From positions 1 through 60,017 of the forward strand of contig CALISD010000029.1 of assembly GCA_938041955.1 (NCBI GenBank): DNA of 60,017 bases, given 5' to 3'. The position numbers and the translations under genes were made by a program. Below the pieces are notes generated by a model, which made no database searches, was not told the DNA's origin, and was given only the letters and a program-made list of their open reading frames with translations. Below, one piece after another: positions 18,574 to 27,519 of this stretch (the first letter of the stretch is position 1; each line of letters starts with the position of its first letter). The stretch is from an uncultured Granulosicoccaceae bacterium. Lineage in GTDB: Bacteria; Pseudomonadota; Gammaproteobacteria; Granulosicoccales; Granulosicoccaceae.

Positions 18574-19811
18574 GCCTGTTCGGCTTCCGGCTCCTGTGCC
18601 AAAAGTGCCCTGACTCTACCCACTATACAATCAAGCCCGTCCAACAACCCCTCATAGCGACCTGCCGACGGAGGCTTCTGGGCTGGCAAGTTGCGGATCG
18701 CCTCAATCATGGCATCGACAGAACTGCCATCAAGTTTTTTGTCAAACATTCGTACCAAGCCCAACTCTTGTGCTCTGGACGCACGTATGTACTGTTCCAG
18801 GCGTGGCACCGTGCGCGGTACAATAACAGCGGGAACATCACAGGACAGAATTTCACAAAAGGTATTGTAACCGCCCATCGCCACCACGCCCTGTGCTCCG
18901 GCCATCAGGCTTTCCATGCGGGAATCAAAACCGACGTCCATTACCCGTCCATCCAGATTGGCTACGCGTCGCTCGAAGTCAGCACGAGCATCACCGGTCA
19001 GGAACGGGCCATAGACCAACAGCGCCGCCGGAGTAAGTGTCAGGTCTTTCTCGTAAGCGAGCAGTACCTGATCGACCATGGCCTTACCGTCCCCGCCGCC
19101 ACCCGGGGTAACCAAAACATAAGGGATCTCTGGCATCTCCGAGCGCGTAACCGATTCGCGTCGCAGATAGCCGGTCCAGATCATTCGCTGTTTGACCTCA
19201 TCTGACAGGTTCAGGCCCTCGGTGGGATCGTAAACCGACTTCAATCCATACACCCAGATTTCATCGTAGTACTTCTCCATTGCTTCCACTGCCCCTTTGC
19301 GCTGCCATTCTTCAGCGAGCAACTCGGGGCCGTCCAACACATCACGCAGACCGAGAATCAGTTTGGTATTGGTGTTACCTGCCTGACGCAACCACTCGAG
19401 CGCAGGACGCAATTCACCCCTGAAACCGTTCGGCTCTTTGTCGACCACAATAATGTCAGGCACAAACAATTCAACCAGAGATTTAATCAGCCCTGCGCGA
19501 ATTATGGTGGTCTCCTCGATATCAAAGTCGAGTTTATCGGACACATAAGACCCATCGGACCGTTTTGTGACTCCGGGCAGACGGACGTAATCGACACGCT
19601 CTGGAAAGGTAAATCGTCCGGCTACCGGTGACCCGGTGATAATCAGCGCAGACATCTGATCATCCGCCGCTGTCAGTGCGGCGGCAATAGTACGGGAACG
19701 CCGCAGATGTCCAAGGCCGAAAGTATCGTGACTATAAAACAGCACTCGGGGAGCGCGCCTCACAGGACCGCGACTGGTGGCAGGACGGTTGAGGTTGTTC
19801 GAATACGCCAT
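18570..19811 (-). CDS. MurG-like GT-B glycosyltransferase (second of two), operon leader
   Basis: 413 residues, COG4671-like. HDTFGLGHLRRSRTIAAAL near the N-terminus parallels the GxGHLRR of the other MurG-like gene. Also present are LVTPGGGGDGKAMVD, VVAMGGYNTFCEILSCDVPAVIVPR and EQYIRAS. It is the first gene of the leftward operon that runs without real gaps down to the FkbH-type gene. A 209-bp region separates it from the divergent MscS gene and must carry the operon promoter. Confidence 0.88.
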   Translation of the reverse strand: MAYSNNLNRPATSRGPVRRAPRVLFYSHDTFGLGHLRRSRTIAAALTAADDQMSALIITGSPVAGRFTFPERVDYVRLPGVTKRSDGSYVSDKLDFDIEETTIIRAGLIKSLVELFVPDIIVVDKEPNGFRGELRPALEWLRQAGNTNTKLILGLRDVLDGPELLAEEWQRKGAVEAMEKYYDEIWVYGLKSVYDPTEGLNLSDEVKQRMIWTGYLRRESVTRSEMPEIPYVLVTPGGGGDGKAMVDQVLLAYEKDLTLTPAALLVYGPFLTGDARADFERRVANLDGRVMDVGFDSRMESLMAGAQGVVAMGGYNTFCEILSCDVPAVIVPRTVPRLEQYIRASRAQELGLVRMFDKKLDGSSVDAMIEAIRNLPAQKPPSAGRYEGLLDGLDCIVGRVRALLAQEPEAEQA

Positions 19812-20020
19812 GCTGCCTTGTGCTCACAAAAAATGTAGAATGCGATCATCGCGATAAAACTGTCAAAGCCAAATCTGAATTGACAGCAGCTCAGAACAAA
19901 CCGTCTCTTTGTCGCCGAATCTGGCACATCCGCCCTATGAAATCTACACTGAAAATCAGATCTTAGGCACCCCGATTACACACACGACCTGCGCCTCATT
20001 GTAATGGAACTAAAACAAAA

Positions 20021-22447
20021 ATGCGGTACTTAGCAAAAATAGCAAGCACCATAGTGATGTTGGGCCTTGCATACTCGCTCACTTTTAATTCAGCTGCATT
20101 TGCACAGGAAGCAAATCAGTCTGCAGCAAGCAGTACAACCGCTGATTCCGGTAATCCTGCCGATCTTGTCTCCGATTTAATTTCCGCTGCAGAGCAAAGT
20201 GGTATGCGGATCATAGTTATCGATGGCACGTCGCAACCAGACAATACTGACACTTCTGAATCCACCGATACCTATATTCCATCGCCATCTGATTATATTC
20301 CATCGCCATCTGATTACGACACTCTGACAATGACAATGCCACCGACACAGGCGTCGGCTCTGATGAAGTTCCAGTCTGAAGTTCTCGGATTTCGTGCATT
20401 GATGATTGCGAAAATTGGCCAAATACCTGATTCCATCAAAAAAACAGAAGGGGAATTGCGAAAGAAAAGCCCCTCCGGTGACCTCCAGCCTTTTGTACGT
20501 GCCATTTACTGGTCAGTGTTATTGCTGGCTTTCGGTGCCTGGCTTGAACAGGAAATTTACGTTAAACGTATCGTTACGCGCTGGCTAAACCCCAGTTTAA
20601 AGGACAATCCGGTCGGATATCTCGAAAAAATCCCAGTCCTGATCAAGCGTGCCTTGTTAAAAATTATCGGTGTCATCATTTCAATGGTGATTGCTTTTTT
20701 TACCGGTTCTTTATTATTCAAAGGCACTCCGCCTGAATCCATTCAGTTCACAGTTGCCGCCCTATACTTGGGCTACGCCGCCTGCCGCCTAGTCAGTATT
20801 ATCTGGCGTATGATTCTGGCGCCTTATCTGTGCCAGTACCGTATCCCGCATTTCACTAACCAGGATGCACTCAAGCTTTATCACTGGTTATGGATAATTT
20901 CATCGATCAACATCCTCGTTATTATGATCGGTGTTTGGGTCGCAGAACTGGGGGGCAGAAGTCACATCCATGCAGCTCTGGCCTCAATCTTTAGTGCCAT
21001 CGTGGCGTTGGGCAACATCCTGATGGTCATTGCAAACCGCAAGGCTTTGTCACGAGCCATACGCAACGGAAAAACGCTTACGGGAGCGGCTACGTTGCCA
21101 CGAATTCTTTCGCAGGTCTGGCTTATTGTCGCAATTAGTTACTTTATTTTCTCGTGGCTTGAATTGACCTACCGGGTAGTAATTGGCAAGCCTATATCTA
21201 CGCCACTGATTGCAGGCGCTTATGGAATCCTGATATCCACCATAGTGGTTTATGCACTGATCAATTTTTTAATTGAGCGCTTTTTCCAGCGCGAGAAACG
21301 CTACGTTGTGCTCGAACCCGAAAACAACAGTGATGCTGAGTTGCTAACTGCTGACGCTCTCACCGTGATGGACGACAGCACTGGCGATACCATTTTAGTT
21401 CGGCACCCGCTAACAACCTATGAAGATCTGGCCAGACGCGTGGCAGGGATATTGGCGGTGCTAGCGGGTGGCTGGGCACTGACAAAAGTCTGGAATATCG
21501 ATCACTCCATGATGTATAGCTCAGTAACTCAGCGCAGCTTCGACGCTATCGCGATACTATTCATTGGCTACATTGTTTATCACATTGTGCGCATCTGGAT
21601 TGATAACAAAATTCAGGAGGAAGGCGGCGAAACCTCACTCGCACCGGGTGATGAGGGCGGTGCCAGCGGAGCCAGCAGACTGGCCACCCTGTTGCCACTG
21701 TTCCGCAACTTCATGCTGCTGGTAATATCTCTGTCGGTCATATTCAGTGCGCTGCTTGAGTTAGGCATTAATGTCAGCCCGTTGTTTGCCAGTGCCGGTG
21801 TCGTTGGCCTGGCTATCGGCTTTGGCGCACAAACTCTGGTGCGGGATATATTCTCCGGTGCGTTCTATCTGTTTGATGATGCCTTTCGTCGTGGAGAATA
21901 CGTTGATATAGGTAGCGTTAAAGGCACGGTAGAAAAAATCTCGGTACGCTCCTTTCAACTGCGCCATCACCTCGGCCCGCTGCATACTATCCCGTTTGGT
22001 GAGATTCAGTCGTTAACGAACTATTCACGTGACTGGGTGATGATGAAACTGTCGTTACGATTAACCTATGACACCGATCCGGAACGGGTGCGCAAGCTGG
22101 TCAAGAAGCTCGGCCAGTCACTGATGGAAGACCCGGTGATCGGCGACACCTTCCTGCAACCACTAAAGTCTCAGGGTGTCATTGAGATGCAGGACTCGGC
22201 AATGATCGTGCGGGTAAAATTCATGTCCAAACCCGGTGATCAATGGGTGATTCGCAAACGGGTCTACCAGGAAATCAGAGACTTGTTCCACCGTGAGGGA
22301 ATCAAGTTTGCGAACAAGGAAGTGACTGTACGTCTGGCTGGTGATGTGCCGCAAAATTTAACCGAAACACAAACCAAGACTATCGTTGCGGCTGCAGTGG
22401 ATGACGATGAAGACAATAGTCCACCGAGTACAGGTGATGATCGATAA
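20021..22447 (+). CDS. Large MscS-family mechanosensitive channel
   Basis: 808 residues. A signal peptide ends near SAAFAQ, followed by a Ser/Thr-rich periplasmic linker and about eight to ten membrane helices from residue 165 on. The conserved MscS pore helix and beta domain are at the end: NVSPLFASAGVVGLAIGFGAQ, then LVRDIFSGAFYLFDDAF, RRGEYVDIGSVKGTVEKI and IPFGEIQSLTNYSRDW. Such long members open under hypo-osmotic stress, and some protect against other stresses. A perfect in-frame 21-bp duplication lies in the linker. It overlaps the start of the FkbM gene. Confidence 0.92.
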   Translation: MRYLAKIASTIVMLGLAYSLTFNSAAFAQEANQSAASSTTADSGNPADLVSDLISAAEQSGMRIIVIDGTSQPDNTDTSESTDTYIPSPSDYIPSPSDYDTLTMTMPPTQASALMKFQSEVLGFRALMIAKIGQIPDSIKKTEGELRKKSPSGDLQPFVRAIYWSVLLLAFGAWLEQEIYVKRIVTRWLNPSLKDNPVGYLEKIPVLIKRALLKIIGVIISMVIAFFTGSLLFKGTPPESIQFTVAALYLGYAACRLVSIIWRMILAPYLCQYRIPHFTNQDALKLYHWLWIISSINILVIMIGVWVAELGGRSHIHAALASIFSAIVALGNILMVIANRKALSRAIRNGKTLTGAATLPRILSQVWLIVAISYFIFSWLELTYRVVIGKPISTPLIAGAYGILISTIVVYALINFLIERFFQREKRYVVLEPENNSDAELLTADALTVMDDSTGDTILVRHPLTTYEDLARRVAGILAVLAGGWALTKVWNIDHSMMYSSVTQRSFDAIAILFIGYIVYHIVRIWIDNKIQEEGGETSLAPGDEGGASGASRLATLLPLFRNFMLLVISLSVIFSALLELGINVSPLFASAGVVGLAIGFGAQTLVRDIFSGAFYLFDDAFRRGEYVDIGSVKGTVEKISVRSFQLRHHLGPLHTIPFGEIQSLTNYSRDWVMMKLSLRLTYDTDPERVRKLVKKLGQSLMEDPVIGDTFLQPLKSQGVIEMQDSAMIVRVKFMSKPGDQWVIRKRVYQEIRDLFHREGIKFANKEVTVRLAGDVPQNLTETQTKTIVAAAVDDDEDNSPPSTGDDR
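20273..20314 (+). repeat. Two-copy 21-bp tandem duplication (YIPSPSD)x2
   Basis: Two identical 21-bp units encode Tyr-Ile-Pro-Ser-Pro-Ser-Asp twice, in the periplasmic linker of the MscS protein. Identity at every base, including wobble positions, points to a recent duplication. Confidence 0.95.
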
Positions 22448-23261
22448 GCACATGGATATTGACGCCTTCAGTCGTTTCACCGCTCGTATTCATCAGAGCG
22501 GAATAGACACTAGCGGCAAGACTTATAAGCAGCGTTCACATGCAGCACTGGTATCTGCGTTCTTTAACATTTTAGACCGACACACTGTCACCACTCTGCT
22601 TGAGATTGGTGCTTTTCAAGCAGAGGTCTCGCGCAGATTCATCCACTCGGCACCAGCACGAACTGCACTTGCCGTTGAGGCCAACCCGTATAACTTTAGT
22701 AAATTTCAACCCTCACTAACTGATGCTGGCGTACTTTATCATCACGCCGCCGTGCTGGACCGTGAAGGCCAGTGTGAGTTGCAACTGCATGTTACCGACA
22801 TTGACATTGAGAACGGCTATATACGCGGCAACAACTCAATACTTAAGAGCGACGCACGGCCGATGACTCGCGCGGTATCGGTCCCTGGCACAACGCTCGA
22901 TGCATTGGTCGAAAGCTACGTGAAATCACAATCTATTCCTGATCCGGCAGTGACGCATCCTGCACTATGGATTGATGTGGAAGGCGCGCTCGACCTCGTC
23001 ATCAAGGGTGGCCAACACACTATTAAAAACAGCCTGGTGATTTTCGCAGAAGTAGAAACCGCACGACTATGGAACGATCAGGCAACGTTTTCAGAAATCG
23101 CGACGCTACTGGACACACTGGGATTTTTCCCTTACTTGCGTGATTGCGAATACGAACCAGAGCAATTTAACGTGTTGTTCGTCAACCGTGCGCTGATCGA
23201 TGATGCACTACTCGAAGAAGTTGCTATACAGTTTTATGATGAACTACAAACAGACCTATAA
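22437..23261 (+). CDS. FkbM-family methyltransferase
   Basis: About 274 residues from the ATG at 22437 (MIDKHMDIDAF), which overlaps the MscS end by 11 bp; ATG at 22452 is an alternative. The SAM site is TLLEIGAFQAEVSRRF, then ALAVEANPYNF. VPGTTLDAL and LWIDVEGALDLVIKGG are hallmarks of FkbM proteins, which O-methylate sugars, often at glycan ends. Translational overlap with a channel gene is unusual. The surrounding region makes glycan modification the natural guess. Confidence 0.85.
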   Translation: MIDKHMDIDAFSRFTARIHQSGIDTSGKTYKQRSHAALVSAFFNILDRHTVTTLLEIGAFQAEVSRRFIHSAPARTALAVEANPYNFSKFQPSLTDAGVLYHHAAVLDREGQCELQLHVTDIDIENGYIRGNNSILKSDARPMTRAVSVPGTTLDALVESYVKSQSIPDPAVTHPALWIDVEGALDLVIKGGQHTIKNSLVIFAEVETARLWNDQATFSEIATLLDTLGFFPYLRDCEYEPEQFNVLFVNRALIDDALLEEVAIQFYDELQTDL

Positions 23262-23285
23262 AACTGACCAGGTAAAACAGGAAGT

Positions 23286-23305
23286 AAAAAAGCTAGTCGA
23301 GCTTT
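23286..23305 (-). terminator. Small terminator overlapping the GNAT stop codon
   Basis: On the minus strand, AAAGCT - CGACT - AGCTTT is followed by a T-run. The stem includes the TAG stop. The 6-bp stem is short. It lies between two convergent genes 31 bp apart. Confidence 0.4.
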
Positions 23306-24162
23306 AAATCAAGCAATTGTAACTCACTGTAGAGATGATCAACCTCATGTGGCTGCACACGCTCCGATTTAAAATAGCGAGGTACTGGCAGTACCTCACG
23401 CATTGCATCTGCAGTCGCATCGGTAACGAAACGACCGTCAGCCGCCAATACCGCCGGGCTCTCCGGTAGCAATGCATCCGCAAGATACTGTGCATGGACA
23501 GAAAAATGTTTATAGTCGCTGGCATACATCAGGTCATACCAGGTGATGTGCTCAGCTTTTCTTTTTATAGAAAAAAATAACAGGTTGTCACGACTGTCTG
23601 CCCGCAACAGGAACGGTGTTAACGGTTGCGATGACATATCTTTCAGTATCACCTGCTCATGCGGCGGGACCAGATCACAAATAGTTGGTACATCAGTTAA
23701 TAGATCATGCGACGATGATGATTTTTTCCGCCAAAGGTAGCGATGATCTTCCAGCACCCGCAGGCCCACTGCATCCTGAATTGCCAGTGGCTTAGGAGAG
23801 TTTGTCAGTGTGGCATAAGTCATCATCGGGTCTGCAATTGAAGAGGCCAGCATATCGCGCCCCAACCCCATACCGCGCAGCGAACGATCAAGATACCAGG
23901 AACTCATACTGACCATGCGCTCTGATCGCAGCCCTGCCTCTACACTGCCAACTAAACGATCCGAATAAACCATGCCACAATAACCCAACACCTGATCATC
24001 AGAAACCACGACTCGACCGAAGTCAGGCTTATCTTCAAGCCACTGGTAAGTCATCAGTTTACGCCAGCGTTCCAGCGGCAATTTTGCGTTCATTTTGCTA
24101 TGCAACAACGCACAAATACCATCGATATCTGCTTCAGCGGCAGCACGCACATGAGCATCCAT
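23293..24162 (-). CDS. GNAT-like acetyltransferase-fold protein
   Basis: 289 residues from the ATG at 24162, whose A is the last base of the upstream TGA (TGATG). The N-terminal half resembles GNAT: VRAAAEADIDGICALL, VVVSDDQVLGYCGMVYSD, SSWYLDRSLRGMGLGRDML (the acetyl-CoA R/Q-x-x-G-x-G/A loop). The C-terminal 130 residues show no motif I know. In glycan clusters, such proteins are often called N-acetyltransferases of unknown target. It is coupled to a deacetylase, so the pair may exchange an acyl group on one amino sugar. Confidence 0.65.
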   Translation of the reverse strand: MDAHVRAAAEADIDGICALLHSKMNAKLPLERWRKLMTYQWLEDKPDFGRVVVSDDQVLGYCGMVYSDRLVGSVEAGLRSERMVSMSSWYLDRSLRGMGLGRDMLASSIADPMMTYATLTNSPKPLAIQDAVGLRVLEDHRYLWRKKSSSSHDLLTDVPTICDLVPPHEQVILKDMSSQPLTPFLLRADSRDNLLFFSIKRKAEHITWYDLMYASDYKHFSVHAQYLADALLPESPAVLAADGRFVTDATADAMREVLPVPRYFKSERVQPHEVDHLYSELQLLDLKLD

Positions 24163-24929
24163 CAATTGACCCTGAACAACGCAGCCACATCATCATACCA
24201 ACAGGCCGACGGGTGGTTATTGATGTGCTGAACCAACTGCTCACTAAACATCCAGCCTTCGTCATCCAGGTCAATGTGGTGGGTCAGAAAACCAGTCGGC
24301 TCAGTGGCGTCGACAGCCCCTGCGCGGCGAGCCTGCAAATGTTCAACAAGCTGATTAATAGTTTTCGCCTCTCCTTTAAACTTTGCACCGGTTTTCCAGC
24401 GGATAAGATCACAATGGGAATTCACGCTAACCAAACCGGTGGGATGGATATTACGTTGACGAGGCCCGAATCTCGACACACCACAAAAACCACGAGCTGC
24501 AAGCGGTGCCAACAACGCCGGATCCATATGATTCCAGGGCGGTACAATGACCGGTATAAAATCATCATTGAATAACGTTTCAAGACGCAGACGACCACGA
24601 TCAAGATCGTCGAGAACGGCCTGTTCACCACGATGCAAACCGAGTTCCCATGCACCGAGCCCCTGCCCTCGGCTTGCATGGTTTATGTGTGCATAGCCGT
24701 GCTGTGCCACTCTAACGTGAGGTGCCGCGTTGACGACGGTGGCTAACGCTTGTTCGGCTCTGGCAGGAATAACGGCCAGCAGCAGCCCTGTCGATTCAGT
24801 GATTGATATCAGCTGATCAAGCTTTGTGCCCGCTGCAACCGCATCATCATCACGCCACCAAAAATCGGCAACTTTGCCGCTGACTGCCCAGAGATCAAGT
24901 TCAGTATTAAGTGCTTGCCACGGATCCAT
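24162..24929 (-). CDS. Polysaccharide-deacetylase-like protein (second of two)
   Basis: 255 residues, no signal peptide. Motifs: FWWRDDDAVAAG, AQHGYAHINHASRGQG, IVPPWNHMDPALL and LTHHIDLDDEGW, the same non-canonical set (R-D-D-D, Q-H-G-[FY]-A-H-x-N-H, PPWN) seen in the gene at 13.7-14.4 kb. It starts its own leftward pair with the GNAT-like gene. The ATG at 24929 is the first in frame. Confidence 0.8.
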   Translation of the reverse strand: MDPWQALNTELDLWAVSGKVADFWWRDDDAVAAGTKLDQLISITESTGLLLAVIPARAEQALATVVNAAPHVRVAQHGYAHINHASRGQGLGAWELGLHRGEQAVLDDLDRGRLRLETLFNDDFIPVIVPPWNHMDPALLAPLAARGFCGVSRFGPRQRNIHPTGLVSVNSHCDLIRWKTGAKFKGEAKTINQLVEHLQARRAGAVDATEPTGFLTHHIDLDDEGWMFSEQLVQHINNHPSACWYDDVAALFRVN

Positions 24930-25035
24930 GATTGCGCTTGGTCGTTAACAGAGCTGCAATCATACTCTAAGTTGCTTAACACGAGGACAGCTTGCGTTGT
25001 GGGTTTTCTACCCTATCCGCGCCGTGCAAGGTGCT

Positions 25036-25059
25036 CTAGTGGACTGTGCCGGAAGCTCG
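25036..25059 (+). repeat. Possible solo end of the CTAG-type palindromic element
   Basis: A 24-bp stretch starting CTAGTGGACTGTGCCGG matches the left end of the elements at 41.4 and 58.8 kb at 21 of 24 positions. It is not followed by the element interior. It lies just downstream of the leftward permease stop. It could be a remnant or chance. Confidence 0.35.
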
Positions 25060-25066
25060 TCGCCGA

Positions 25067-26221
25067 CTACGTCTGATAAGGATCAAGAGAATCTCGCAGG
25101 CCATCACCGAGGAAATTAAACGCCAGCACAACCAGAATGATCGGGATCATCGGGATCGCCGTCCACGGGTAGATCTCAATAGCTGCCAGATTTTGCGCAT
25201 CATTCAACATCACGCCCCAACTGACTGCAGGCGCGCGCAAGCCAAGCCCCAGAAACGACAACGCTGTTTCACCGAGAATCATCGCCGGTATGGAAAGCAT
25301 CGCACTGGCAATCAGGTGACTGGAAAAGTTGGGCAGCATATGCCGGGTAATGATTCGTGACGGCGTAGCGCCCATCATTTCTGCGGCCTGCACATAGTCT
25401 TCTTCACGCAGGCTTAAAAATTTTGATCTCACTGCGCGTGCCAGACCGGGCCAGTCCAGCAGCCCAAGAATAAAGGATATCATGAAAAATACTGCGACCG
25501 GTCCCCAGTGCGATGGCACCGCTGCGGACAGTGCGAGCCACAACGGCAACTCGGGAAGTGATCTTAATATTTCAATCAACCTCTGAATTGTCCAGTCGAT
25601 ACGGCCACCAAAATAACCGGAAAGACTGCCGAAACCGACACCCAGAAAAAAAGACACACAGATACCAATTAAACCTACCGTTAGTGATAGCTGTGCGCCA
25701 TAGAGAATTCGTGAGAACACATCGCGTCCAAGACGATCAGAACCAAACAAAAATATTGTCGCATCACCGGGCGCACAGAACAGGTGACGATCTGTTTTAA
25801 ACAGACCGAACAGTCGATACTCACCACCTGCGCAGAAGAACTCAAGAGGGACTGGTTTGCTCTCGTCTTGCTGATAGGTCCAGCGGAAGTTTTCCAGATC
25901 TGCCGCGGCAATCGTTTTGTACACATGCGGCCCGACAAATTTGCCTTCATGCATAAACGAAATAGACTGCGGTGGCGCATACAGATGGTTAGCATCTCTT
26001 TCTTTTGCAGTATACGGTGCAATAAAACCTGCGAAAGGCAGCATCAAATACGATAACAATAAAAATACGCCGGAGATCAAACCAAGCTTGTGTTTTTTGA
26101 AGCGACGCCAGATCAGTACCCAACTGGGAGCATCAAGCTCCGGATGGTCTAGCTGCAGCGCTTCTTCATCAGGATCATAAGGCGCATCATCAATGTAACG
26201 CCCATCAGGTAGAATACTCAT
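25067..26221 (-). CDS. Peptide-type ABC importer permease (OppC/YejE-like)
   Basis: 384 residues. A charged cytoplasmic N-terminus (about 40 residues) precedes the first helix, followed by a long periplasmic loop with two Cys (FFCAGGEYR, LFCAPGD) and then five helices. The coupling loop EDYVQAAEMMGATPSRIITRHMLPN carries the EAA motif of importer permeases. FGSDRLGRDVFSRILYG is typical of the OppC/DppC/YejE group. It overlaps the partner permease by 4 bp (ATGA) and ends the operon. Confidence 0.92.
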   Translation of the reverse strand: MSILPDGRYIDDAPYDPDEEALQLDHPELDAPSWVLIWRRFKKHKLGLISGVFLLLSYLMLPFAGFIAPYTAKERDANHLYAPPQSISFMHEGKFVGPHVYKTIAAADLENFRWTYQQDESKPVPLEFFCAGGEYRLFGLFKTDRHLFCAPGDATIFLFGSDRLGRDVFSRILYGAQLSLTVGLIGICVSFFLGVGFGSLSGYFGGRIDWTIQRLIEILRSLPELPLWLALSAAVPSHWGPVAVFFMISFILGLLDWPGLARAVRSKFLSLREEDYVQAAEMMGATPSRIITRHMLPNFSSHLIASAMLSIPAMILGETALSFLGLGLRAPAVSWGVMLNDAQNLAAIEIYPWTAIPMIPIILVVLAFNFLGDGLRDSLDPYQT

Positions 26222-27246
26222 CGTACCCGCGCACCAAATCTGATCCGCGGATCAAGTAACACCAATAGCAGATCAGACACCATCGTCCCGATCAAAGTCA
26301 GTGCTGCCACAAACAGCAGGACAAAACCTGCCAGAAACTGATCCTGCGACTTTAATGCAGCAAGAAGGGCCGGGCCGATAGTCTGCAAACCCAACACCAC
26401 TGACACCAATACCGAGCCTGAAATGAGTGACGGAATCAGGTTACCGATATCTGCTACAAACGGATTGAATGCCACCCGCAACGGATACTTTGCCAACAAC
26501 TTCACCGGCGGCACACCTTTGGCCCATGCAGTAGTGACATAAGGCTTATTCAGTTCATCGAGCATATTGGCTCGCAGTCGCTGCATCATTGCAGCAGCAC
26601 CGGCGGTACCAATCACAAAGGTCGGTACGATCAGATGCAACAGTACTGATTTAATTTTTTCAAAACTCATCGGCTGCCCTTCAAACTCAGCTGCCATAAG
26701 CCCGCCGATGGGCAGATCAAAGTACTTGTTGCCGTAATAAAACAAAATAAGTGCCAGCAGAAAATTCGGGGTCGCCAGACCCAGATAACCCACGAACGAC
26801 GATACATAGTCGATCCAGGTGCGGGACTTTGCAGCCGCCAACACCCCAAGCGGCAACGCCACCATATAAACAAACAGCACAGCCACAAGGTTGACCAGTA
26901 TGGTCATCCACATGGCACTGCCAATCACTTCGGATACCGGCTTGTTAAATTCAAAAGACCAGCCAAAGTCTCCTTGCAGAAGCCCGGAAAATCCGTGTGG
27001 CCCGGGCCATACCCCGAGCCAGATTAAATATTGTTCCGGCAGGGAGCGATCAAGTGAGTATTCCTTTCGAAGAAATTCGGCCTTGGCAACGCCCGACTCC
27101 TGACCCGTCGAGCGAAGCTCGGCTATTTGGTTAGTCAGGTAATCACCGGGCGGCAAATTAATAATTAAGAATATCAATGCCGACACCAGCAGCAGTGTCA
27201 TCATCATTGTCGCCAATCGACGCAATGCAAATTTAATAATATCCAT
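26218..27246 (-). CDS. Peptide-type ABC importer permease (OppB/YejB-like)
   Basis: 342 residues from the ATG at 27246, which forms TAATG with the stop of the small upstream gene. Features: N-terminal helix FALRRLATMMMTLLLVSALI, PPGDYLT, EYSLDRSLPEQYLIWLG, helices from about residue 105 on, and the EAA-like loop PYVTTAWAKGVPPVKLLAKY. C-terminal DPRIRFGARVR is usual for OppB/YejB. It forms the channel with the OppC-type permease. Confidence 0.92.
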   Translation of the reverse strand: MDIIKFALRRLATMMMTLLLVSALIFLIINLPPGDYLTNQIAELRSTGQESGVAKAEFLRKEYSLDRSLPEQYLIWLGVWPGPHGFSGLLQGDFGWSFEFNKPVSEVIGSAMWMTILVNLVAVLFVYMVALPLGVLAAAKSRTWIDYVSSFVGYLGLATPNFLLALILFYYGNKYFDLPIGGLMAAEFEGQPMSFEKIKSVLLHLIVPTFVIGTAGAAAMMQRLRANMLDELNKPYVTTAWAKGVPPVKLLAKYPLRVAFNPFVADIGNLIPSLISGSVLVSVVLGLQTIGPALLAALKSQDQFLAGFVLLFVAALTLIGTMVSDLLLVLLDPRIRFGARVR

Positions 27247-27518
27247 TAGTGGTTTTGCCACCCGACAATTGTGTGCTCAATGCCCGTTAGTTTCTTTACT
27301 TCAACCTCAGCCACGTTGAGCTCTCGACGAGGAAGGGCCATTGCCTGCGAACTTCGCTTCTCGCGGTTACGTGCAAGGCACACTAGTTTGAATAACTCAT
27401 CAGGCTGAACTGTGAGTCTGTTCGACATCAGGCGAAGATAGCCGGCCATATGTTGCACGACCCGGCTCGCCACGTGCCAATCGATGCTTCTCACCCAAGT
27501 CCTCAGCAAATAATCCAT
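27246..27518 (-). CDS. Small 90-residue protein embedded in the ABC importer operon
   Basis: Starts MDYLLRTWVRSIDWHVASRV one base after the binding-protein stop, and ends at a TAA that overlaps the permease ATG (TAATG). No signal peptide or membrane helix. The chain is amphipathic and Arg/Lys-rich in the middle (RNREKRSSQAMALPRREL). I recognise no family. The exact fit between two genes argues for a real, translated gene, possibly a regulatory or assembly factor, or simply a leader that sets permease translation. Longer starts at 27533 or 27572 would overlap the binding-protein gene. Confidence 0.55.
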   Translation of the reverse strand: MDYLLRTWVRSIDWHVASRVVQHMAGYLRLMSNRLTVQPDELFKLVCLARNREKRSSQAMALPRRELNVAEVEVKKLTGIEHTIVGWQNH

Positions 27519-27519
27519 G

